A stretch of DNA of 64,000 bases, taken from Mucilaginibacter pineti (GTDB lineage Bacteria; Bacteroidota; Bacteroidia; Sphingobacteriales; Sphingobacteriaceae). Of this stretch, positions 45,201-54,089 are shown one piece after another; positions within the stretch are counted from its first letter, which is position 1, and each line of letters begins with the position of its first letter. The position numbers and the translations under genes are program-made. Where the stretch lies: contig NZ_FNAI01000001.1 in assembly GCF_900101875.1 (NCBI RefSeq), forward strand, positions 930,001 to 994,000, given 5' to 3'. The notes beneath the pieces were generated by a model. It did not search any database. It was given only the letters and a program-made list of their open reading frames with translations, and was not told the DNA's origin.

Positions 45201-46370
45201 GAAAACGAATTGATCCTTAAAAATAATTTCAGGGCGGGTAAGTATGCCTATATCCGCATTTCAGATAATGGCATCGGCATTTCAAAAGAATCTATTCAAC
45301 ACCTTTTTGAACGTTATTACCGCATTACCGAATCGCACCTTGGCTCAGGCATTGGCCTGGCGTTCGTAAAAAGCCTCACCGTTTTGCACAAGGGCGATAT
45401 TTATGTATATAGCCAACGCCACCAGGGAACAGATATTATTATTGGCCTACCCATTTTGGAAACCGACTACCAACCCAACGAAAAATGGTCAAAAACCACG
45501 CAGGAAGGTGGTACCCGGCTGGAAAGTATCCAGGCAGACCTACCAATGCCTAACGGACTGCTATATCCTGAGAAACAAACACCAATAAGTAGCACGCAAC
45601 AATACCGTATACTGGTGGTGGAAGATAATGACGAGATCAGGGCATTCATCAAAAGCTCGCTGAGCGATCTTTATACCATTACGGAGGCTGCCGATGGCAA
45701 CTCGGGCATAGCAAAAGCAAGGAACGAGTTTCCGGATCTAATTATAAGCGATGTGATGATGCCGGGGCTTAACGGCGTTGATTTTTGCCGTACTATTAAA
45801 GAGGATATCAATACCAGCCATATCCCGTTTATTATGCTCACGGCCAAAACCAACCTGCAGGCCGAAATTGAGGGCATAGGTTCAGGGGCCGATTTGTATC
45901 TGCCCAAACCGATCAGCATAAACCTGCTTACCTTATCTATCCGCAATATTTTTGAGCAGCGGCAAAAACTGAAGGACCGTTATTTAAAGGATCACCATAT
46001 TGAAGTTCGCGAACTGGTTCATTCTACAAAAGATAAAGAGTTTTTGGACACACTTTTAAGCTTCATTGATAAAGAATTAAGTAATCCCGATTTGGATGTA
46101 GACCAGCTTTGCAGCGCCATTGGTATGAGCCGGACCAAACTTTACCACAAAATAAAAGAGATCTCTGGCCAGGCACCGAATGAGTTTATCAGGAGTATCC
46201 GGCTCAAAAAAGCCATTGAAATATTAACCCATGAAGATGTTTTGCTTACGGAAGTAATTTACCGGGTGGGCATCCAAACCCAATCCTATTTTACCAAAGC
46301 ATTTAAAAAAGAATACGGCAAAACACCCACACAATACATCCGCGATTTGACAGCCGAACGGAAGAATTAG
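42249..46370 (+). CDS. Hybrid two-component system sensor/regulator of the galactan locus
   Basis: One-protein signalling system of about 1373 residues. I take the ATG at 42249, which opens a proper signal peptide (ILRLTVLILGGAFACFLPANAQA); 42216 is also in frame. Periplasmic part: about 14 Reg_prop propeller repeats (pattern D..G..W.GT..GGLN), then a Y_Y_Y domain (YRLKGFDPTWHF...), then a membrane helix near 805. Cytoplasmic part: HisKA with H843 in ISHEFRTPLSLI, an HATPase (LINNSLKYTPGKG, SDNGIGIS, GSGIGLAFVKSL), a receiver with phospho-acceptor D1168 in LIISDVMMPG, and an AraC-type helix-turn-helix at the end. It is divergent from susC, which it probably activates on binding galactan oligomers. 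Confidence 0.96.
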   Translation: MIILRLTVLILGGAFACFLPANAQAPKLKFSHINSFQGLSNSTVEAIYQDHRGFMWFGTRDGLNRYDGYQITVFKNKPTDTASLSDDYIRCLQEDSRHELWIGTSNGLNRFNQFKNKFTRFKHLPADKQSISGNTINCIYNDRQGNLWIGTADGSLNLYFPETNSFAHFYTPAKSAVNYIYEDSNNTLWIGTATRLNSFDRNKHTFSSEINLSGINTLNLPVNAIQEDHQHNLWLGIENGGLMQLDFKSKTVKRYQHQQNNVGSLANDQVKCLLIDRKGNIWAGGINGGLSLFNPQNNSFANYQNVSENPGSLSQRTVSAIFEDDQSNLWVGTHRAGVNLYTPKANKFRLLQNEPDNNSLSYNDVRAFCEDEQHRIWIGTDGGGINVYDPLKNTFKYYRYNPNNSQSLAADAVLDIYKADEKKVWISTWGGGLNYFDKASGNFRHFTNNPSDKTTISSNYVQQAFKDSEGNFWVATYYGGLNLMDERTYQFRRIKTAPDNKTQLLGNNIVSLNEDGHKNLWIGTDDGGLNCYNLLTKRFSHYFNNLEKLPDLRIIFVDHKGRVWLGQNGLYLFNDSKNKFEIYTDKAGLGTTVIKGIEEDETGNLWISGTNGLIKLNPKNLQFTRYNIADGLQGQEFEANSSLKAKNGNIYFGGVNGFNVFNPAAIKANAYIPLVYVTGFQVFDKMISPDTPGSPLSSDISVTKSVKLSYRQSSLTLYFAALNYTATENNAYRYRLKGFDPTWHFTNERKATYTNLAPGDYTFVITAANNDGVWNNKGASLTITITPPFWATWWFRTLVALVLTVSVYQLLRFKKNLDLRRLEESRREEMHQLQLQFFTNISHEFRTPLSLILGPLETLLQKGQSASSQYYEVMYRNANRLLLLINELMDFRKVETGVLKLNVIQGNLPAFIAELAAEFKEAAIQKNITLDVVSVNDLPAAWFDRQVLEKIVLNLINNSLKYTPGKGCITVEVLDSLRDFKSPYENELILKNNFRAGKYAYIRISDNGIGISKESIQHLFERYYRITESHLGSGIGLAFVKSLTVLHKGDIYVYSQRHQGTDIIIGLPILETDYQPNEKWSKTTQEGGTRLESIQADLPMPNGLLYPEKQTPISSTQQYRILVVEDNDEIRAFIKSSLSDLYTITEAADGNSGIAKARNEFPDLIISDVMMPGLNGVDFCRTIKEDINTSHIPFIMLTAKTNLQAEIEGIGSGADLYLPKPISINLLTLSIRNIFEQRQKLKDRYLKDHHIEVRELVHSTKDKEFLDTLLSFIDKELSNPDLDVDQLCSAIGMSRTKLYHKIKEISGQAPNEFIRSIRLKKAIEILTHEDVLLTEVIYRVGIQTQSYFTKAFKKEYGKTPTQYIRDLTAERKN

Positions 46371-46400
46371 CATCCCAGGATTGCTGTACACCTTATTAGT

Positions 46401-47942
46401 TTATATTGGGGTTGAAAATATCTTCGCAGCATCATCATCCTGGTATTTGCTGATCATTTTTTTTAGCTGAACTCTCAAACCAGCAGTAATTTTTTCATAT
46501 CCCTTTTTGCCGTATAGGTTATTCATTTCGTGAGGGTCTGTTTGCAGGTCATACAATTCCCATGAGTTTACGCGTGTATAAAAACGAATGAGTTTATATC
46601 TTTTTGTTTTGATGCCGAAATGTGGTGATACGGAATGTTCGCCGTTTTCATAATAATGATAATATATTTCATCCCGACCTGTAGCTTTATTTTTTGCAAA
46701 TAGGGGTAGCATCGACTCGCCCTGCATATCCTTAGGTATACCAACGCCGGCGGCATCTAATACTGTAGGCGCGATATCCAGATTCAAAACAAAATCGTTT
46801 GATTTAGTTCCGGGTTTTATTTTACCAGGGTAGCGCATTACCATTGGCGTACGGAATGATTCTTCATAGATCCAGCGTTTATCAAACCAACCATGTTCGC
46901 CCAGGTAAAAACCTTGATCAGATAGATAGATCACTATTGTATTTTTGGCAAGATGGTGTGCATCCAGGTAATTTAAAGTACGGCCAATGTTTCTGTCAAG
47001 AGCGGTTGCAGTGCTTAAATAATCGCGCATGTAGCGCTGGTATTTCCACTCGGTCAAAGCATTTCCAGTCAGGTTTCTTGCTTTCAGATCTTCATATATA
47101 GGTTTATAATAGGCATCCATTCTGTTTTTTTGTGCGCGATTCATGCGTTTAATGGTACCCTCTTTGCTTTCTTCTTCATCACTGGTAAACATTTTAAGGT
47201 CATACCCCATGATCATTGTTTTGGCAATGGTCATATCCTGTACTTTAGCCGCTTCCCGGTTTGCATATTTATCATAAAAGTCATGTGGCAAGGGGAATGT
47301 TACCGTATCAAAACGCCCCAGGTCGGTTGTGTCTGGTAGCCAGGTACGGTGCGTAGCTTTATGGCCTATCACCAGGCAAAACGGCTTGGTGGTATCGCGG
47401 GTATCCAGCCAGTTTTCAGTAACATCTTCAATTACATTGCTGGCGTAGCCATCTATTTGTTTCTTTGAACCATCCATCATCAAAAAATCAGGATTGTAAT
47501 ATTGTCCTTGTCCGGGCAATATCTGCCAGTAGTCAAATCCCTGCGGCTCTGTTTCCAGGTGCCATTTACCAATCCAGGCCGTTAAATAACCAGCTGCCCG
47601 CAATTGTTTTATAAATGAATCCTGCGATCCATCAAACTTGGAGTGCTCATTATCTTTAAAACCATTCTTATTGCTATACTTCCCCGTTAAAATAGTGGCT
47701 CTGCTTGGGCCACAGATGGAATTGGTTACATACGCTTTATTAAAAACAACTCCTTCTTTGGCAATTCTGTCAATATTAGGCGTTTGCATCAGCTTACTAC
47801 CATAAGCACCGATAGCCTGGTAAGCATGATCGTCTGAAATAATGATGACAATATTAGGCCTCTTTTGGGCGCAACATATATCGGCTGCACACCAACTCAA
47901 TAAAAAGCAAACAGCAGTAAAAAATATTTTATATGTTCTCAT
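46401..47942 (-). CDS. Family S1 sulfatase (I)
   Basis: A 513-residue secreted sulfatase that hydrolyses sulfate esters, probably on a polysaccharide. A signal peptide spans about 1-25. The active-site motif is CGPSRATILTG with C77, which must be converted to formylglycine. The metal ligands IIISDDHAYQ (D37/D38) are present, as are SDQGFYLGEHGWFDKRW and the Lys/His-bearing GKWHLE. The downstream form DQGFYLGEHGW with RTPMVMRYPG recalls the GlcNAc-6-sulfatase side of family S1, but the assignment is uncertain. It is translated 25 bases after the second sulfatase, so the pair is one transcript. The maturase is not in the window. Confidence 0.88.
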   Translation of the reverse strand: MRTYKIFFTAVCFLLSWCAADICCAQKRPNIVIIISDDHAYQAIGAYGSKLMQTPNIDRIAKEGVVFNKAYVTNSICGPSRATILTGKYSNKNGFKDNEHSKFDGSQDSFIKQLRAAGYLTAWIGKWHLETEPQGFDYWQILPGQGQYYNPDFLMMDGSKKQIDGYASNVIEDVTENWLDTRDTTKPFCLVIGHKATHRTWLPDTTDLGRFDTVTFPLPHDFYDKYANREAAKVQDMTIAKTMIMGYDLKMFTSDEEESKEGTIKRMNRAQKNRMDAYYKPIYEDLKARNLTGNALTEWKYQRYMRDYLSTATALDRNIGRTLNYLDAHHLAKNTIVIYLSDQGFYLGEHGWFDKRWIYEESFRTPMVMRYPGKIKPGTKSNDFVLNLDIAPTVLDAAGVGIPKDMQGESMLPLFAKNKATGRDEIYYHYYENGEHSVSPHFGIKTKRYKLIRFYTRVNSWELYDLQTDPHEMNNLYGKKGYEKITAGLRVQLKKMISKYQDDDAAKIFSTPI

Positions 47943-47967
47943 CGTTTTTTATTATCCGACCTCGTTA

Positions 47968-50049
47968 TTAGTAAAACAAATCAGTACCAACGGCTTTCCA
48001 ATGACCATCAGTGCTTTTCCACTCCAATTTCACTTCGGACTGTGCACCTTCTTTTCTTAAATAATTCAGCTTTATCTTGTGATACCCCGCTTTTAAATAA
48101 ATATCCTGCGTTATTTTTGTATTAGGCATATAACCAAAATCTTCGTCAATCAACGTAGCCTCATGCAAACGGAAATAGGCTTTGCCGGTTGTTTGTAAGG
48201 AGAAGGTATATTTGCCATCAGCCGGCACTTTTATATATCCATCATAACATACCACACCATCTTTTTTACCGGCTTCTTTGCCGGTTATTGCGTTACCTGT
48301 CCCTTTTTTACTGGCTGTCAAATTTTGTTCAGAGATTACCCAGGGAAAATCGCCTTCATAAAATTTCCAGCTAATGCCTGCTTTTAATTCTCCTGTAATT
48401 GTATTTGCAGGTATAAGCGCGTTATCATACGGACGCGGCGCTTCGGCATCGGCATGGCGCACCTGTAATACTTTGGTCTTCATTTGCGCCTGTATACTTT
48501 CATAACCGGGTTTTAAGGCCAGGTTGTCTATTTCCTTGGGATCGATAACGGCATTATATATTTCAAAATCATCTTCAGGGGATTTAACCTGGTACCGTAC
48601 CCCTACCAGATCATCCAGGCGTATTGCCTGCATTTGATCGCGTTTACGTTCCCTTCGGCTTGCTTCAAATTCCTTAAAGCCAGGTGTTTTTCCCCCTTCA
48701 AAATACTCTACATAAACCAACCCGTTTTGTTGTTTTCCTTTGCCGGTTAATGAGGGTAGCAATGAAACGCCATCCACTCTTGCCGGCGGTTGTAAATGAG
48801 CAACATCAGCAAAAGTAGGCATCCAGTCAGATAGCATACTGGGTGTATTAATCACCTTACCCGGGCTAATATGTCCGGGCCATTCGGCTATTGTAGGCAT
48901 GCGTAGTCCGCCTTCCCAGCAATCTCTTTTAATACCATCAAACGGCCCGTAACTTCCAAAAAATGTTGGTTGGTTAGGCTTATAGGAAGCCGGCAAATAT
49001 GATTCGATAGACGGCCCGTTATCAGAAGTAAAAATAACCAGCGTATTATCTGCTATCTTCAAATCTTTCAGCAACTGCATAACATCGCCAACGGCATCAT
49101 CAATCCTTCGCGTTGCTGTTGCATAGCGCTTAAAAGTTTCGGGCCACGCTATTTCTGGTGTAGCCGGATCATTGTCATCATCATACGTGGCATTGGCGTA
49201 CTCAGGATACTGATAAGAATCAATAGTACCACTTGCGGTATTGATCATATGCCCCGGCTCTCCAAGCCATTGCAGACCACCTTTTAGTCCACCACCTGCA
49301 GGATAAGCCTGTGTAGGCATTTCTATCACAGCATGGGGTGTATCATAGGCCAGGTACATAAAAAAAGGTTTTTCTGCAGCTTTACCTGTTTGCTGATCTA
49401 CTATCCATTTCTTTGCGGCGGCCGTCCAAAGGTCTGCGGTGTAACACTTGTTCAACCCGGCAGATACTTCTTTATAGTCGTCCCAAACTTCCTTTTTTCC
49501 TCTATATAAACCTTCAACCGGGTAATGTTCATGCCCATCTGAATGACGCATATAGCCAAAATAATGATCAAACCCTCTTTTTAGCGGATGTGCGGGCCAG
49601 TTTGGGCCTTCCTCTTTAACGCCCTGCAGTCCCCATTTGCCAATAGCTACGGTTTGATACCCCGCTTGCTTTAAAACCGTAGCTATCGTATGGTTATTTT
49701 CTATCGCTTTGTCAAACTGATTATCCCGTACCGATGCATTCCCCTGGTTTACGCCCGTGATAAGCGATGCCCGTGAAGGCGCACAAACAGGTGCATTTGC
49801 ATACTGCTGCGTAAAACGGGCGCCCATAGCGGCCATTTTGTCCAGATTAGGCGTTAGTTCATAGGGCTTGCTTCTATCGCCGGATTCTTGCCGTTGTTTT
49901 TGAAAAAAAACGCCTATATCTCCATAGCCAAGGTCATCGGTAAGGATAAAAATAATGTTAGGTTTAGATTGGGCTTTTACAGTTAAAACATTGAAAAAAT
50001 TCAATAGCAATAAAGTGACTGTAGCTACCGTAGAATATTTTATTTTCAT
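47968..50049 (-). CDS. Family S1 sulfatase with C-terminal PA14-like domain (II)
   Basis: A 693-residue secreted sulfatase. A signal peptide spans about 1-26. The catalytic region (about 30-520) has FILTDDLGYGDIG metal ligands, the CAPSRASLITG motif with C89 for formylglycine, AIGKWGLQG, and VIFTSDNGPS. The last 140 residues (about 555-693, ISWKFYEGDFPW ... VKLEWKSTDG) form a PA14-like sugar-binding domain, which suggests a polysaccharide substrate. It follows the 22-pair hairpin that ends the receptor gene and starts the sulfatase pair. Confidence 0.88.
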   Translation of the reverse strand: MKIKYSTVATVTLLLLNFFNVLTVKAQSKPNIIFILTDDLGYGDIGVFFQKQRQESGDRSKPYELTPNLDKMAAMGARFTQQYANAPVCAPSRASLITGVNQGNASVRDNQFDKAIENNHTIATVLKQAGYQTVAIGKWGLQGVKEEGPNWPAHPLKRGFDHYFGYMRHSDGHEHYPVEGLYRGKKEVWDDYKEVSAGLNKCYTADLWTAAAKKWIVDQQTGKAAEKPFFMYLAYDTPHAVIEMPTQAYPAGGGLKGGLQWLGEPGHMINTASGTIDSYQYPEYANATYDDDNDPATPEIAWPETFKRYATATRRIDDAVGDVMQLLKDLKIADNTLVIFTSDNGPSIESYLPASYKPNQPTFFGSYGPFDGIKRDCWEGGLRMPTIAEWPGHISPGKVINTPSMLSDWMPTFADVAHLQPPARVDGVSLLPSLTGKGKQQNGLVYVEYFEGGKTPGFKEFEASRRERKRDQMQAIRLDDLVGVRYQVKSPEDDFEIYNAVIDPKEIDNLALKPGYESIQAQMKTKVLQVRHADAEAPRPYDNALIPANTITGELKAGISWKFYEGDFPWVISEQNLTASKKGTGNAITGKEAGKKDGVVCYDGYIKVPADGKYTFSLQTTGKAYFRLHEATLIDEDFGYMPNTKITQDIYLKAGYHKIKLNYLRKEGAQSEVKLEWKSTDGHWKAVGTDLFY

Positions 50050-50101
50050 AGTTCTAAATTTAACGCTGTTTCAAATGCTAACGGAACAGCCGAAAACAAA
50101 C

Positions 50102-50155
50102 AATTAAGTTCACATGCAAAAGCGGAAAATACAGCTTTTGCATGTGAACTTAATT
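50102..50155 (-). terminator. 22-pair perfect hairpin, terminator of the receptor gene
   Basis: The arms 50102-50123 and 50134-50155 pair perfectly (22 of 22) around a 10-base loop. The left arm begins AATTAAGTTCACATGC. On the reverse strand the stem is followed by TTGTTTGTTTT, so it should end transcription from the receptor gene before the sulfatase pair. The stem is unusually long for a terminator. Confidence 0.75.
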
Positions 50156-50189
50156 AACAAGCATTAGGTACAAGCGATTTAATTTAACG

Positions 50190-50199
50190 CAAACGTTTG
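50190..50199. promoter_or_regulatory. CAAACGTTTG palindrome upstream of the sulfatase pair
   Basis: A 10-base perfect palindrome resembling LacI-family half-sites, next to AACGTT-TGAT-AACGTT. It lies between the receptor stop and the hairpin, 141 bases before the sulfatase start. Evidence is symmetry only. Confidence 0.25.
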
Positions 50200-50219
50200 A
50201 TAACGTTCAATTAAATTAA

Positions 50220-53105
50220 TTAATCATAGATAAAACTGCCGTCGCCACGGCGGTTCATGTTTTTACCGTTACGTTTTGGCGAACCACTCCATTTTTGAAG
50301 GTTGAGGCGTAAGCCCACTAAAAAGTATCTGCTTAAGGTGCTTGATAAGGTATTGGTGTACCCGCCTTGTGGCGAAAGCGTTTGCTGGATAAAATTATTC
50401 TGATGAAGAATATCGTAAACATTAAAGGTTAGCACCAGGTTCTTTTTGGCAAAAAACTCTTTTTCGAAACCGGCATTTATCACAAACGGATTGCTGGTGA
50501 TCCCGGTTAAACCATCTACATAATTTTTAGAGGCGCTGTAATTCACCTGGAAGGTTTTAAGGAAATAAACCCTTCCGTCAATTCCAAGGGAGGTGGTTCG
50601 CAGCGATGTTGGATCGGCGTTGCGCAGGGTTGTAAACGAACGTGAAACATCATACCCAATATATGGGTTTACCTCCAGCCAATCGTTCGGGCTTATCCGT
50701 GGCCCAAAACGCTCATCAAAGCGCCAGTTAGTATTGTGGTAAAGCACGCTGTTACTCATCGCGTTATTATAACTGTAGGTAACATTTCCGTTGAGCGATA
50801 GGTTGTAACGGCGATCATCAAACTGTTTGGCTATGTTGTAGCGCCCCACAATAGCGTGCGATCCATTGATATTGATATAGTGAATTTCGTTAATGGTCCT
50901 GTATTTGAACTTCGCGGGATTGGTTGGGTCGGCAGGATCAGCAGAGAGAAATTCCTTTATCTGCAAAACATTGGTGGTAGCCTGGTTACTTATAGTTGTT
51001 CCGTTGAGGTTAAACGACAAATTAAACTTTGAATTGGGCAGGTAATTGTTGTAGATTAAATTAAGTGAATTTGTAAATGTAGGGTTAAGATTAGGGTTAC
51101 CAACGATAATATTGTTAGGATCAGACCTGTCTGTAAACGGCTGGATCTGCTGAAAATTGGGCTCGGTATTAGAACCGGAGTAGGCAAGCGAAATCCTTTC
51201 GGTACGCGACCATGAATACGAAAGCCTGAATACAGGAATGATCTTGAAATCGCTACGCGATGTAGAAACATTCTCACTGTTACCGTTATTGATCTTGGTG
51301 CCTTTTAATAACGTTGGCACCAGGGTTGTTCCTAATGACAAGTTCACCTTTTTGCCATTATATCGGTAATTAAACGTTGCCCTTGTTTCCGTAAAGGAGT
51401 AATTGTAGATGTTATCAAGTCTTGTCAATTCTTCTACCTGGCCGTTTGCAAGCACCGTATCCGAGATAGCTTTGTTATCATAAACAGCGGTACGCACCTG
51501 TCCGTTAAACTCAAACTGCGATGACAGGCTGATGGGTTCAACATAAGTTACACTGGTACGGTACGTGGTATTTTTACTGGTACGGTTCGTCAACAAATGC
51601 GACGCCGAGTCTTTCAGGAGGGAATCCCTTGTGGTATCAAAATAATAATGGTAATCATTATCTACGTCGCCGTTTGCCTGGCTGTTTGACCTATTGATGC
51701 TGAATTGTACAGATGCGTTACGATGAGGTTTTTTAAAGATATGCTGATAAAATACGGTGGCGCCATAATTTGGCGCACTGTTTAAATTGCTATTCACCCC
51801 GCTTACAACCGGGTGCTCAAAGCCCGTCGTGAAATTATTGATATTATCAGTTAATGAACTGCTGGAACTTGTAGCGCTGGAATAACTGAATGTTGGGGTA
51901 ACCTGCAAATAATTAGCACTGTCTATACTGTAATCCATCTCAAAATTTACATTATGACCTTTGCTTTTACTTTCTCTTGTACTTTGGGATGTAAAATCAG
52001 TGGAACCCAGGGTTGAGTTCCTTTGTCCATAACTGCTGTTAACAGAGTTATTGTCGCTGTAACGATAAGCATAACTGGCAACCACCTGCAATTTCTTATT
52101 CCATTGGTCGCGGTAGTTAAAAGAGGGCGAGGCTGAAAACGTAGTACCTGGGCTGCCTCCCCGTCCTGCTCCGGCACCTACACCAGTGCCTCCTCCGCCG
52201 CCGTTAGTGGCACCACCAGCGATTCCTGTAGAAGCCACACCTGTTACCGTATTGGCTATGCGCCCAATAACGCCCAACTGTTCATTCGCATCAATACGTT
52301 GTACAAATAACTGCCCGTTATACCTGTCGTTATTTCCTGCCTGGGTGGTTATACGCCCGGTGGTACCAACCGACTTATCTGCCCGGGTTGTTATATTTAA
52401 TATCTTTTGCGGATCGCCATCTTTGATACCTGTGCGGGCGGCCTGGTCGCCATAATCATCAACAACCTGTATCTTATCTACAATATCCGCAGGCAGGTTC
52501 TGAATGGCCTGTGCAACATCGCCGCCGGCATACTCCTTTCCATTTAGCTTTGCCTTTGTGATCTGCTGACCCTGATGGGTTACGGTACCGTCTGAACCAA
52601 CTTCCATTCCCTCCATTTTTTTCAATAATTCATCAACAGTGGCATTTTCACGTACTTTATAGTCGCTGGCCCGATATTCCACGGTATCGGTTTTATAAAC
52701 GATACTCGGCGTACCGTTGATGCTTACTTCTTTAAGGGCGTTAACCTGTGATTTTAATATGATGGGGTCCAATACCAATCGGGGAACGGCGTCATTATTT
52801 AGCATCTTTTTCACAAGCGTGCGGTACCCCATACTGCTTATCGTAAGGGTGAACGTAGCCGATCTTATATTCTTAAAAATAAATATCCCGTTTGCATTTG
52901 TAGCGGTGCTAACCGTATCTTTTGGCGATACCAGTTTAACCATTGCACCTACCAGGGTTTCATCGGTACTATCCTTAACAATTCCACTAACCTGCCGCAG
53001 GGACAACGGTGGTGGCTGAACCGCTTTTCTCACAGGTACATTTTGCGCAAAGGCACCTCCCCCAAGGATAGCGACCATTATAAGAATGAGTAATATTTTT
53101 TTCAT
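50220..53105 (-). CDS. TonB-dependent receptor-like outer membrane beta-barrel protein
   Basis: A 961-residue outer-membrane protein of the OMP_b-brl_3 type. A signal peptide spans about 1-20 (ends GAFAQ). Residues 35-115 form a CarboxypepD_reg-like domain (VSGIVKDSTDETLVGAMVKL, NANGIFIFKNI). A plug-like part (about 130-260) follows with EVSINGTPSIVYKTDTVEYRA, LNGKEYAGGDVAQAIQNLPADIVDKIQVVDDYG. After a glycine-rich loop (GGGGGTGVGAGAGRGG) comes the barrel. The C terminus has GLRLNLQKWSG and an Arg/Asn/Gly-rich tail. It is the last gene of a kinase-regulator-secreted protein-receptor run and ends at a strong hairpin. The substrate is unknown. Confidence 0.88.
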   Translation of the reverse strand: MKKILLILIMVAILGGGAFAQNVPVRKAVQPPPLSLRQVSGIVKDSTDETLVGAMVKLVSPKDTVSTATNANGIFIFKNIRSATFTLTISSMGYRTLVKKMLNNDAVPRLVLDPIILKSQVNALKEVSINGTPSIVYKTDTVEYRASDYKVRENATVDELLKKMEGMEVGSDGTVTHQGQQITKAKLNGKEYAGGDVAQAIQNLPADIVDKIQVVDDYGDQAARTGIKDGDPQKILNITTRADKSVGTTGRITTQAGNNDRYNGQLFVQRIDANEQLGVIGRIANTVTGVASTGIAGGATNGGGGGTGVGAGAGRGGSPGTTFSASPSFNYRDQWNKKLQVVASYAYRYSDNNSVNSSYGQRNSTLGSTDFTSQSTRESKSKGHNVNFEMDYSIDSANYLQVTPTFSYSSATSSSSSLTDNINNFTTGFEHPVVSGVNSNLNSAPNYGATVFYQHIFKKPHRNASVQFSINRSNSQANGDVDNDYHYYFDTTRDSLLKDSASHLLTNRTSKNTTYRTSVTYVEPISLSSQFEFNGQVRTAVYDNKAISDTVLANGQVEELTRLDNIYNYSFTETRATFNYRYNGKKVNLSLGTTLVPTLLKGTKINNGNSENVSTSRSDFKIIPVFRLSYSWSRTERISLAYSGSNTEPNFQQIQPFTDRSDPNNIIVGNPNLNPTFTNSLNLIYNNYLPNSKFNLSFNLNGTTISNQATTNVLQIKEFLSADPADPTNPAKFKYRTINEIHYININGSHAIVGRYNIAKQFDDRRYNLSLNGNVTYSYNNAMSNSVLYHNTNWRFDERFGPRISPNDWLEVNPYIGYDVSRSFTTLRNADPTSLRTTSLGIDGRVYFLKTFQVNYSASKNYVDGLTGITSNPFVINAGFEKEFFAKKNLVLTFNVYDILHQNNFIQQTLSPQGGYTNTLSSTLSRYFLVGLRLNLQKWSGSPKRNGKNMNRRGDGSFIYD

Positions 53106-53192
53106 AAGTTAGGTTTAAGCAGATTATCAGGGCAATAGGATACTTTGTCAGTCTTTCAACTAATTGTTAATTTCAAATGATACAGGATGTGA

Positions 53193-54068
53193 TCAGTTCT
53201 TTATCAGGACGTATTTGCCCCAGAAGTCGGTCGGGCTCATCATGCTTTGCAGATCAGCACCACCGCCACCGCCTCTTCCGCCGCCACCGCCAAAACCACC
53301 GCCGCCTGAACCGCCCCGACGACCGCCGCCGCCGCCAAAACCACCGCCTGAGCCGTCATTTCCACCGCCGCCATCACCCTCACGATTCCTTTGTTGAATA
53401 CCGTTCACTTTAATGTTATAAGCCAGTTCTTTAGCGTCGGCCACAGCTATATGGAGCAAACTTAAAGGTAGTGCCAGTTCATAAACCAGATTGCCTTTAG
53501 CATCATAATCCACCGCAGCCTGGATCCCGTATTCGTTGTAAATGGAAATCACACTATCGGCAATATCTTTAAATCCGCTCACAGTTATCTCCTTTGCAGC
53601 ATTATGTACCTGCTGCCTCATGGCTAAAATTGCAGCCGAATCCGGTGCGCCTTGCTGGTCTCCGCTGTTACCGCGCCGGCGAAACTGCCCGCGCATAGCA
53701 GACTGACTAACCATAGGGAAGGTAATTACAAACGCATCTTTATCCTTCTTCTTTCCATCGGTATTAATGGTGAGGCTTATACCGCCTGCAATGATCTTCC
53801 GGCTGTTTATTTGGTCTGTAGATTGAATGACCAGGAAAATATTCTGGGCATTATTAGCCAAAGTGTAATAAAGCCCGGTAGATTTGTTATATGCCTGCAG
53901 GCCGCCACCCCATTCTAGTAATTTACCGTCTATTTTAACGCTGGCCGGAGCCTGTATTGCCCCTTCCTGAACGTTGTTTAACTTTTGTCCATAGGCAATT
54001 GGGCAAAAAGCTATTGTTAAGGTGATGTATAAAAAACTTCTGATGAGCATTTGTATGTTATTTTTCAT
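53193..54068 (-). CDS. Secreted CBM9-like protein with glycine-rich C-terminal region
   Basis: A 291-residue exported protein. A signal peptide spans about 1-27 (ends IAYGQ). Residues 35-130 resemble a CBM9/DOMON-like beta-sandwich: VKIDGKLLEWGGGLQAYN, YYTLANNAQNIFLVIQSTD and ISLTINTDGKKKDKDAF. A second beta region (about 180-225) has AVDYDAKGNLVYELALPLSLL. Residues about 230-270 are nearly pure Gly/Arg/Ser (GGGFGGGGGRRGGSGG type), followed by a short ending DFWGKYVLIKN. The glycine-rich tail may be flexible or adhesive. The gene lies 21 bases after the regulator gene and 87 bases before the receptor gene. No enzymatic site is seen. Confidence 0.75.
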   Translation of the reverse strand: MKNNIQMLIRSFLYITLTIAFCPIAYGQKLNNVQEGAIQAPASVKIDGKLLEWGGGLQAYNKSTGLYYTLANNAQNIFLVIQSTDQINSRKIIAGGISLTINTDGKKKDKDAFVITFPMVSQSAMRGQFRRRGNSGDQQGAPDSAAILAMRQQVHNAAKEITVSGFKDIADSVISIYNEYGIQAAVDYDAKGNLVYELALPLSLLHIAVADAKELAYNIKVNGIQQRNREGDGGGGNDGSGGGFGGGGGRRGGSGGGGFGGGGGRGGGGGADLQSMMSPTDFWGKYVLIKN

Positions 54069-54089
54069 GGCACATTTATTAGAGCGCTT

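Noticed and set aside
53164..53413. Proline-rich and Arg/His-rich forward open frames
   Set aside because: These are the complementary strand of the glycine-rich coding region of the secreted CBM9-like gene; GC-rich glycine codons leave the other frames without stops.
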